DNA from: Actinomycetes bacterium
GTDB lineage: Bacteria > Actinomycetota > Actinomycetes > Actinomycetales > Dermatophilaceae
Reading direction: 5' to 3'
NCBI GenBank assembly: GCA_029552065.1
Contig: JAKPEG010000024.1
Coordinates: 1 to 49,963, forward strand
DNA: 49,963 nucleotides
How positions within the stretch are numbered: the first letter of the stretch is position 1; every line of letters starts with the position of its first letter. Of this stretch, positions 43,856 to 49,963 are shown piece after piece. The notes below the pieces were generated by a model, which saw nothing but the letters and a program-made list of their open reading frames with translations, searched no databases and was not told the DNA's origin. A program made the position numbers and the translations under genes.

Positions 43856-45070
43856 TCAGTCGTGCACGAAGTGGGGGTGCAGGCGCACGACATCGCCGAC
43901 GACGACCACGGCCGGGTTGTCGACCCCGGCGGCGGCTGCGACGTCCGCGATGGTGCGCAGGGTGCCGATCGTCGTGCGCTGGCTGGGGGTGCAGCCGCGC
44001 TCGACGACGGCGACCGGACACTCGGGGTCACGGCCGCTGGCCAACAGGAGCTGGACGCTGCGGGCGAGGGTGGCCACGCCCATGAGCAGCACGAGGGTGT
44101 GGTCGCGTCCGGACGGAAGCTCCGGCAGGTCCTCGTGGCCCGTGACGACCGTGAAGCCGCGCGCCACCCCGCGATGGGTGACCGGTATGCCGGCCGCAGC
44201 GGGCACCGCGACAGCGCTGGTCACCCCGGGCACGACCTCGACCGCGATGCCGGCCGCTTCGCAGGCGAGCCGCTCCTCGCCGCCGCGACCCAACACGTAA
44301 GGGTCGCCGCCCTTGAGCCGCACCACGGCATACCCGGCGCGCGCCTGCTCGACGAGCACCTCGTTGATCCGCTCCTGGGAGAGGGCGTGATGTCCGGGCG
44401 CCTTGCCCACGTCGATCACCCGCACCGAAGCCGGCAGCCGCTCGACCACTGCGCGGGGGGCGAGGCGGTCGACGACGACGACGTCGGCCGCCGCGAGCAG
44501 CTCGTGACCGCGGGCGGTGAGCAAGCCGTCTGCGCCGGGGCCGCCACCGACGAGCGCCACCCAGCCGACCTGGCCGGGCTGACGGGGACGCCTGCGTTGC
44601 AGCGGGATCCGGCCCTGGGCGAGGTCCGCAGAGATCTGATCGCGGACGGCCGTGGCCAGGCGTGGGTCTCCGGCGGCGTGAGTGGCGACGGTGATCGTGC
44701 CGTCGGGAGTGCTCACGGTCGCGCGGGCCATCACGGCGGCCGAGGTCGCCCCGGCCGCGGTCGCGTCGACGCACCAGATCCGGGACGCGGCGGCAGCTGC
44801 GCGAACCGCGGCGTCGGTGGATCGGTCACCCGTCGCCGTATGGACGAGCCAGGCGCCGTCGAGGTCGTCGGGTCCGGCGTAGTCGCGGGGGAGCCACGCA
44901 ACCCGCCCGTCGTCGGCGAGGGCCCGCAGCGGCTCGCACAGCCACGGCGCGACCACGCGGACGTGCGCCCCCTCGTCGAGGAAGGCGTGCACCCGCCGGG
45001 CAGCCACCGGCCCACCCCCGATCGCGACGACAAGACGTTCGGTGAGATCCACGGCCAGGGGCAGTGCCAT
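43856..45070 (-). CDS. cysG: Siroheme synthase: precorrin-2 dehydrogenase fused to uroporphyrinogen III methyltransferase
   Basis: A 404-residue fusion. Residues ~1-150 resemble the NAD-dependent Met8/CysG-N domain (LVVAIGGGPVAARRVHAFLD). Residues ~165-404 are a complete SUMT: VALVGGGPGADGLLTARG, VRLKGGDPYVLGRGGEE, VPGVTSAVAVPAAAGIPVTHRG and VVVVGDVVRLH. Together with SirB it makes siroheme for the sulfite reductase. ATG 45070 shares a base with the cysN stop (TGATG). A longer TTG start (45082) is unnecessary. It draws uroporphyrinogen III from hemD in the same block. Confidence 0.92.
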   Translation of the reverse strand: MALPLAVDLTERLVVAIGGGPVAARRVHAFLDEGAHVRVVAPWLCEPLRALADDGRVAWLPRDYAGPDDLDGAWLVHTATGDRSTDAAVRAAAAASRIWCVDATAAGATSAAVMARATVSTPDGTITVATHAAGDPRLATAVRDQISADLAQGRIPLQRRRPRQPGQVGWVALVGGGPGADGLLTARGHELLAAADVVVVDRLAPRAVVERLPASVRVIDVGKAPGHHALSQERINEVLVEQARAGYAVVRLKGGDPYVLGRGGEERLACEAAGIAVEVVPGVTSAVAVPAAAGIPVTHRGVARGFTVVTGHEDLPELPSGRDHTLVLLMGVATLARSVQLLLASGRDPECPVAVVERGCTPSQRTTIGTLRTIADVAAAAGVDNPAVVVVGDVVRLHPHFVHD

Positions 45071-46380
45071 CAGAAGTCCCAACCCGTCTCGTCGCCGGCG
45101 ACGCCTGCCGCGCTCACGACGTCGTGGTCGCCGACCATGCCGGCCGCGAGGGTCGCACCGCTGGCCGGTTCGATGAGCAGGAAGGACCCGCTGCGGCGGG
45201 ACACGGCATAGGGCTCGAGCGGGAGAGGTGCGGCGAGGCGGAGGGTGGCCCGCCCGATGTCGTTGAGCGACAGCGAGTCCGTGTGCACCGGGGCGAGCGT
45301 GTCGAGGTCGAGCCGGCTGTCGATCGACGAGACGATGGCCCGCACGGTGCGGGTGCCGTGCTTGAGCAGCAGCCGTGCGTCGGGGCGCAACGGGGCGTCG
45401 CCGAGCCAGCAGAGAACGGCCGCGGTGTCGCTCACCGGGGTCGGCGCCGCGTCGGCGGCGGCGAGGACGTCGCCCCGGGAGATGTCGAGATCGTCGGCGA
45501 GACGCACGGTCACCGACTGCGGGGCGTGCGCCTCGGCGAGCTCGACCGCGCCGAGGTCGATGCCGACGACCGTGCTGCGCCGGCCGGAGGGGAGCACGAC
45601 GACCTCGTCGCCGATCCGCACGACGCCGGACGCGACCTGCCCGGCATACCCGCGGTAGTCGACGCTCGCTCCGTCGAGGGCGGCCGACTGCGGGCGGACG
45701 ACCAGTTGCACGGGCAGCCGGAAGGACTCGTGCGCGGGGTCGTCGGCACCGGGGAGGGCCTCGAGCAGTTCGAGCAGTGCCGGGCCGGCATACCAGGGCA
45801 TCCGGGTCGAGCGGTCGACGACGTTGTCCCCGTCGAGCGCGCTCACCGGGATCGTCTGCACGTCGGCCAGGCCGAGCTCGGCGGCGACGGCGCGCACCTG
45901 CTCCTGGACCCGACCATAGGCCGTGGCCGAGAAGCCGACCAGGTCCACCTTGTTGACCGCGATGATCACGTGCGGCACGCGCAGCAGCGCGACGACGGCG
46001 AGGTGCCGCCGGGTCTGCTCGACCACCCCGTGCCGGGCGTCGACGAGCAGCACGACCACATCGGCGGTCGAGGAGCCGGTGACGGTGTTGCGGGTGTACT
46101 GGACGTGGCCCGGGCAGTCCGCGAGGATGAAACTCCTTGTCGCGGTAGCGAAATAGCGGTAGGCGACGTCGATGGTGATGCCCTGCTCGCGCTCGGCCCG
46201 CAGGCCGTCGGTGAGCAGTGCGAGGTCGGCCCCGGTGAGCCCACGGTCACGGGATACCCGCTCGACCGCGGCGAGCTGGTCGGACAACACCGACTTCGTG
46301 TCGTGCAGCAGCCGTCCGACGAGGGTCGATTTGCCGTCGTCGACCGAGCCGGCGGTGGCCAGCCGCAGGAGGGTGGACAT
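45070..46380 (-). CDS. cysN: Sulfate adenylyltransferase GTPase subunit
   Basis: A 436-residue EF-Tu-like GTPase that drives ATP sulfurylase. G1 is TAGSVDDGKSTLVGRLLHD, G2 lies in REQGITIDVAYRYF, G3 is ILADCPGHVQYTRN and G4 is AVNKVDLVG. It ends after the two beta-barrel domains, with no fused APS kinase (CysC). ATG 46380 overlaps the cysD stop by one base (TGATG). It works with CysD. Confidence 0.95.
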   Translation of the reverse strand: MSTLLRLATAGSVDDGKSTLVGRLLHDTKSVLSDQLAAVERVSRDRGLTGADLALLTDGLRAEREQGITIDVAYRYFATATRSFILADCPGHVQYTRNTVTGSSTADVVVLLVDARHGVVEQTRRHLAVVALLRVPHVIIAVNKVDLVGFSATAYGRVQEQVRAVAAELGLADVQTIPVSALDGDNVVDRSTRMPWYAGPALLELLEALPGADDPAHESFRLPVQLVVRPQSAALDGASVDYRGYAGQVASGVVRIGDEVVVLPSGRRSTVVGIDLGAVELAEAHAPQSVTVRLADDLDISRGDVLAAADAAPTPVSDTAAVLCWLGDAPLRPDARLLLKHGTRTVRAIVSSIDSRLDLDTLAPVHTDSLSLNDIGRATLRLAAPLPLEPYAVSRRSGSFLLIEPASGATLAAGMVGDHDVVSAAGVAGDETGWDF

Positions 46381-47321
46381 CAGAAGTAGCCCTCCTTCTT
46401 GCGGTCCTCCATGGCGGCCTCGGAGAGCCGGTCGTCGGCGCGCGTCGCCCCCCGCTCGGTGAGGGTCGACGCGGCGACTTCGGCGACGACGTCCGCGACG
46501 GTCGCGGCACTGCTGTCGACGGCGCCGGTGCAGGACATGTCGCCGACCGTGCGATAGCGCACGACCCGCTGGGTCACGGTCTCACCCGCGCGCGGTGACG
46601 ACCACGGCCCGACCGCCAGCCACATCCCGTCGCGGTGGAAGACCTCGCGTCGGTGGGCGTAGTAGAGCGAGGGCAGCTCGATGGCCTCCCGCTCGATGTA
46701 GCGCCACACGTCGAGTTCGGTCCAGTTGGACAGCGGGAAGACGCGCACGTGCTCACCCGGGCGATGTCGCGGGTTGAAGAGGTTCCAGAGTTCGGGCCGC
46801 TGGTTCTTGGGGTCCCACTGTCCGAAGGCGTCCCGCAGGCTCACCACGCGCTCCTTGGCGCGGGCCTTCTCCTCGTCGCGCCTGCCCCCGCCGAAGACTC
46901 CGTCGAAGCGGTGCTCGGCGATCGCGGCGAGCAACGGCTGGGTCTGCAGTGGGTTGCGGGTGCCGTCGGAGCGCTCGGTCAGCCGGCCGTCGTCGATCCA
47001 GTCCTGCACCGAGGCGACGACGAGCCGCAGGCCGAGCCGCGCCACGGTCGCATCGCGGTAGGCGAGCACCTCGGGGAAGTTGTGCCCCGTGTCGACGTGC
47101 ATGACCGGGAAGGGGATCGGCGCGGGCCAGAAGGCCTTGCTCGCCAGGTGGAGCATGACGACCGAGTCCTTGCCGCCGCTGAAGAGCAGCACCGGGCGCT
47201 CGAGCTCGGTGGCGATCTCGCGGATGACGGCGATCCCCTCGGCCTCGAGGGCGTCGAGCTGGCTGAGGGTGCGTATGCCGGTGTCTGCTGGGCTCTCGCG
47301 GTCGGCGGCGGTGATCGTCAT
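46380..47321 (-). CDS. cysD: Sulfate adenylyltransferase catalytic subunit
   Basis: A 313-residue PP-loop ATP sulfurylase subunit making APS from sulfate and ATP. The PP-loop is PVLLFSGGKDSVVMLHLA (residues ~42-60), with FPVMHVDTGHNFPEV, FGGGRRDEEKARAKER and FPLSNWTELDVWRYIERE following. The C-terminus is typical, ending MEDRKKEGYF. ATG 47321 overlaps the cysH stop (ATGA). Confidence 0.95.
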   Translation of the reverse strand: MTITAADRESPADTGIRTLSQLDALEAEGIAVIREIATELERPVLLFSGGKDSVVMLHLASKAFWPAPIPFPVMHVDTGHNFPEVLAYRDATVARLGLRLVVASVQDWIDDGRLTERSDGTRNPLQTQPLLAAIAEHRFDGVFGGGRRDEEKARAKERVVSLRDAFGQWDPKNQRPELWNLFNPRHRPGEHVRVFPLSNWTELDVWRYIEREAIELPSLYYAHRREVFHRDGMWLAVGPWSSPRAGETVTQRVVRYRTVGDMSCTGAVDSSAATVADVVAEVAASTLTERGATRADDRLSEAAMEDRKKEGYF

Positions 47322-48016
47322 GCGTGCAGCCCGCATTCGGTCTTGGCGAAACCCGCCCAGCGACCGGCACGCGGGTCCTCGCCCTCGGCCACCGCTTGGG
47401 TGCACGGCTCGCACCCGATCGACGGATAGCCGTTGCTCACCAGGAGGTTGACCGGGAGGCGATGCTGCGCGGCATACGTGAGCAGTCGCTCGAAAGTCCA
47501 GTCGACGAGCGGGTTGACCTTGACCAGGCCGAAACCCTCGTCCCAGGTGACGATCGGCGTGCCGGCCCGGGTCGGGCCCTCGTCGCGACGCACCCCGGTG
47601 ATCCACGCCTCGTAGCCACCCAGCGCCGCACGCAACGGCTCGACCTTGCGCATCCGGCAGCAGGCTCCCGGGTCGCGCTGCCACAGCTGCGCCCCGTATG
47701 CCGCGTCCTGCTCCGCCACGCTCAGGCGGGGGCGGACGTCGACGACGCGCACGTCGAGCTCGTCGGCGACGATGTCGCGGGTGACGAGGGTGTCGGTGAA
47801 GTGGTAGCCGGTGTCGAGGAAGAGCACGTCCACGCCGGGCAGCGCGTCGGCGACCAGCCCGGGCAACACGGCGTCGGCCATGCTGCAGGCCACCGCCACC
47901 GAACCGGCGAAATGCCGCGCCGTCCAGGCGATCGCCTGCTCGGCGCTCGCGCCCTGGAGCTCGCGCTCACCCTGGGCGACGAGTTCGCGCAGGGTGGTGT
48001 CGCTGCGGCGGCTCAT
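47318..48016 (-). CDS. cysH: APS reductase (Fe-S type)
   Basis: A 232-residue thioredoxin-dependent reductase. A PP-loop-like SVAVACSMADAVLPGL and LFLDTGYHFTDTL precede the Cys pair in GACCRMRKVEPL and the second pair in IGCEPC. This CC...CxxC arrangement binds [4Fe-4S] and marks APS rather than PAPS reductases. That fits the absence of an APS kinase in the operon. The catalytic Cys is in the C-terminal ECGLH. ATG 48016 overlaps the sulfite reductase stop (ATGA). Confidence 0.94.
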   Translation of the reverse strand: MSRRSDTTLRELVAQGERELQGASAEQAIAWTARHFAGSVAVACSMADAVLPGLVADALPGVDVLFLDTGYHFTDTLVTRDIVADELDVRVVDVRPRLSVAEQDAAYGAQLWQRDPGACCRMRKVEPLRAALGGYEAWITGVRRDEGPTRAGTPIVTWDEGFGLVKVNPLVDWTFERLLTYAAQHRLPVNLLVSNGYPSIGCEPCTQAVAEGEDPRAGRWAGFAKTECGLHA

Positions 48017-49713
48017 TGCAACTCCTCTTCGTCGGTGCGGTGCACCCAGGCGGCGAAGGTCTCGCCGTCGGTGCGCGCGGCGAGGAAGCGGCGCACGACC
48101 CGCTCGACGTAGTCGGGCAGACCGTCGGCGGTCACCTTGAGTCCACGGACGGTGCGGCCGAGGCCCGCCTCGTCGCGGTCGGCGGAGGCGAGCCCGCCGC
48201 CGAGGTGCACCTGGAAGCCGGGGACCTGCTCTCCGTCGATCGTGACGATCTGGCCCTTGAGCCCGATGTCGGCGGTCTGGATGCGGGCGCAGCTGTTGGG
48301 GCATCCGTTGACGTGCAACGAGATCGGCGGGTCGATGGCGATGCCGGCGAGTCGCTGCTCGAGCTCCGCGACCGCCTGGGCCGCGGTCGCCTTGGTCTCG
48401 ACGATGGCGAGCTTGCAGAACTCGATCCCCGTGCACGCCATCGTCGAACGGCGGAAGGGTGAGGGGGCCGTCGAGAGCCCGAGCGTGTCGAGATCGGCCA
48501 CGAGGGCGTCGACCCGGTCGGTGGGCACGTCGAGCACGACGAGCTTCTGGTGCGGGGTGAGCCGCAGCCGCTCGGTCCCGGCGCGCTCCATCGCGTCGGC
48601 GATCCCGGCGAGGATCGTGCCGCTCACGCGGCCCACGACCGGTGCTGCGCCCACGTAGGCGCGGCCGTCCTTCTGCGCGTGGACCCCCACATGGTCACCG
48701 GGGTATGCCGCGGGCGCGGGCGCCGGTCCGTCGGGCAGCGCATGCCCGAGGAACTCGGTCTCGAGCACCTCGCGGAAACGCTCGGCACCCCAATCGGCGA
48801 GCAGGAACTTGAGCCGGGCCTTGTTGCGCAGCCGGCGGAAGCCGTAGTCGCGGAACAGGCGGATCACGGCATACCAGACCTCGGCCGCCTGCCCGGGCGG
48901 GACGAAGGCGCCGAGGCGCTCGGCCAGCCGCGGCGCGGTCGAGAGCCCGCCGCCGACCCAGAGGTCGTAGCCGGGGCCGAGCACGGGGTGGACCACGCCG
49001 ACGAGGGAGATGTCGTTGATCTCGTGGACGACGTCGAGGCTCGGATGGCCGGTGATCGCGCTCTTGAACTTGCGGGGGAGGTTGGCCAACTCGGGGTCGC
49101 CGACGTAGTCCCGCTGGATCGCTTCGATGACCGGCGTGGGGTCGACGATCTCGTCGGCGGCTACCCCGGCCAGCGGCGAGCCGAGGATGACTCGAGGGGT
49201 GTCGCCGCAGGCCTCGGTCGTCTGCAAACCCACGGCTTCCAACCGGCGCCAGATCTCGGGGACGTCCTCGACCCGGATCCAGTGGTACTGGATGTTCTGC
49301 CGGTCGCTGATGTCGGCGGTGTCGCGGGCGAAGTCGGTCGAGATGGCGGCGACGACGCGCAACTGCTCGCGGGTGAGCGCGCCGCCGTCGATACGCACGC
49401 GGAGCATGAAGTAGCTGTCCTCGAGCTCGTGCGGCTCGAGCGAGGCGGTGCGCCCGCCGTCGATCCCGGGGCGGCGCTGGGTGTAGAGCCCCCACCAGCG
49501 GAAACGTCCGTGCAGGTCGTCGGTCGGGATCGAGTCGAAGCCCTCGCGGGAGTAGATCGTCTCGATCCGCTCGCGGACCTCCAAGCCTCCGCCGGCGGCC
49601 TTGACAACCTCGTTGGGGTTGAGCGGTTCCCGGCCGTCGAGCGCCCACTGACCGTTGGATCGACCCGACCGCGACGGGCGGACCTGCGCCACCGGGGGAG
49701 AGTCGACGCTCAC
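48013..49713 (-). CDS. sir: Ferredoxin-dependent sulfite reductase
   Basis: A 566-residue siroheme/[4Fe-4S] reductase that converts sulfite to sulfide. RQNIQYHWIRVEDVPEIW and ETTEACGDTPRVILGSPLAG are substrate-side blocks. The cluster ligands are CTGIEFC (C-x5-C) in FRRSTMACTGIEFCKLA and CPNSC (C-x3-C) in HVNGCPNSCARIQTAD. It is of the NirA/Sir type, and context with cysH favours sulfite over nitrite. GTG 49713 has no strong ribosome site. It heads the sulfate-assimilation run. Confidence 0.93.
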   Translation of the reverse strand: MSVDSPPVAQVRPSRSGRSNGQWALDGREPLNPNEVVKAAGGGLEVRERIETIYSREGFDSIPTDDLHGRFRWWGLYTQRRPGIDGGRTASLEPHELEDSYFMLRVRIDGGALTREQLRVVAAISTDFARDTADISDRQNIQYHWIRVEDVPEIWRRLEAVGLQTTEACGDTPRVILGSPLAGVAADEIVDPTPVIEAIQRDYVGDPELANLPRKFKSAITGHPSLDVVHEINDISLVGVVHPVLGPGYDLWVGGGLSTAPRLAERLGAFVPPGQAAEVWYAVIRLFRDYGFRRLRNKARLKFLLADWGAERFREVLETEFLGHALPDGPAPAPAAYPGDHVGVHAQKDGRAYVGAAPVVGRVSGTILAGIADAMERAGTERLRLTPHQKLVVLDVPTDRVDALVADLDTLGLSTAPSPFRRSTMACTGIEFCKLAIVETKATAAQAVAELEQRLAGIAIDPPISLHVNGCPNSCARIQTADIGLKGQIVTIDGEQVPGFQVHLGGGLASADRDEAGLGRTVRGLKVTADGLPDYVERVVRRFLAARTDGETFAAWVHRTDEEELQ

Positions 49714-49853
49714 GACGGAGACCCCGTCCGATTAGCTGACATGTTGAAAACCATAAGCATGAGTTATTGAGCCGCGCGGGACGGGTCCACGATCCGGACG
49801 AACCCGGCGTGGGCCGGCCCTCGCGAGGCGGGGACGACGTGCGGACTCGAACG
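49714..49853 (-). promoter_or_regulatory. Upstream region of the sulfate-assimilation operon
   Basis: The stretch 49732-49770 is clearly AT-richer than its surroundings and should contain the sir promoter. It carries ATAA-N7-TTAT (49753-49767), which also fits the T-N11-A core of LysR-type sites, and a TATGGT -10 candidate on the minus strand within it. No -35 can be fixed. The operator assignment is tentative. Confidence 0.4.
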
Positions 49854-49913
49854 CGCGAGGGATGGGTTGTTGTCGTCAAGCAGCCCGATGACGACAACAA
49901 CCCATCCCTCGCG
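49854..49913. terminator. Perfect 24-bp inverted repeat (hairpin)
   Basis: Arms 49854-49877 and 49890-49913 are perfectly complementary over 24 bp around a 12-base loop. The left arm begins CGCGAGGGATGGG and continues with TTGTTGTCGTC. This is much longer than the other hairpins here. It lies 141 bases upstream of sir and next to a G-rich direct repeat. It may end a gene entering from the right, or be a mobile or structural repeat. Confidence 0.8.
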
Positions 49914-49952
49914 GGAGGAGAGGGGGGTGGGTTTCGCGGGAGGAGAGGGGGG
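49910..49952. repeat. 18-bp direct repeat, G-rich
   Basis: CGCGGGAGGAGAGGGGGG occurs at 49910-49927 and again at 49935-49952. The first copy overlaps the end of the 24-bp inverted repeat. Purine-rich runs continue to the window edge. Confidence 0.8.
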
Positions 49953-49963
49953 AGGGGGTCGCG

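Noticed and set aside
42836-45211. 791-codon plus-strand open frame over the TSUP and cysG genes
   Set aside because: Shadow of two conserved minus-strand genes; no domain seen.

Overview
The window is high-G+C DNA (roughly 70% or more by eye) from an actinobacterium. The mix of genes points to the order Micrococcales, perhaps an Intrasporangiaceae-like lineage. Supporting signs are the coproporphyrin-dependent heme pathway, the actinobacterial 'helicase/secretion neighbourhood' Flp/Tad locus, a BldG-type STAS protein, a DUF4244 pilin, a proton-pumping pyrophosphatase, and many GTG starts in GTGA/ATGA overlaps. The genus assignment is inference only.

Layout: 1-1721 holds a two-component pair on the minus strand, with the kinase cut by the left edge. 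1969-8961 is minus-strand: trpS, an acetate-type sodium symporter with its DUF485 partner, a lipid pair (alpha/beta hydrolase and wax ester/diacylglycerol acyltransferase) and a membrane metalloprotease. A PlsB-like acyltransferase (9068-11041, +) ends by overlapping a second symporter locus on the minus strand, which carries its own small membrane protein, LytTR regulator and LytS-type kinase (11007-14996). From 15072 to 22533 on the plus strand lie a degenerate Fic-like protein and a Flp/Tad pilus locus (ssd, tadA, tadB, tadC, pilin, two TadE-like proteins). A minus-strand CoA-disulfide reductase-rhodanese gene under a CsoR/CstR-type operator splits that locus. A DECH-box helicase (minus) is divergent from a bldG-like gene, followed by hppA, a methyltransferase and a long-chain-type acyl-CoA dehydrogenase (all plus). 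A PadR regulator and membrane protein follow on the minus strand.

The right third (49713 down to 32425) is one co-directional minus-strand block. Assimilatory sulfate reduction comes first (sir, cysH, cysD, cysN), then siroheme synthesis (cysG-like fusion, sirB) with a TSUP transporter, then the whole heme pathway (hemA, hemC, hemD, hemE, hemY/cgoX, hemQ/chdC, hemH/cpfC, hemB, hemL). Most neighbours overlap by 1-4 bases. The two halves share uroporphyrinogen III and supply siroheme to the sulfite reductase.

The most striking signal is not a gene. The octamer GTATGCCG/CGGCATAC occurs at least 59 times in the 50 kb, about once per 0.85 kb. It is balanced between strands (about 30:29), falls in several reading frames (often using codons that look rare here, such as ATA and TAT) and also between genes. 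Twice it forms inverted pairs that make hairpins. This pattern resembles the DNA uptake sequences of Neisseria and Pasteurellaceae, and the same window carries a Flp/Tad pilus locus, a pilus type tied to natural transformation in Micrococcus luteus. Other notable features are a perfect 24-bp inverted repeat at the right edge, a repressor-like palindrome between helicase and bldG, a leaderless PadR promoter with an embedded operator, and a probable CTG start for hemD. No tRNA, rRNA, CRISPR array, transposase or phage gene was seen.
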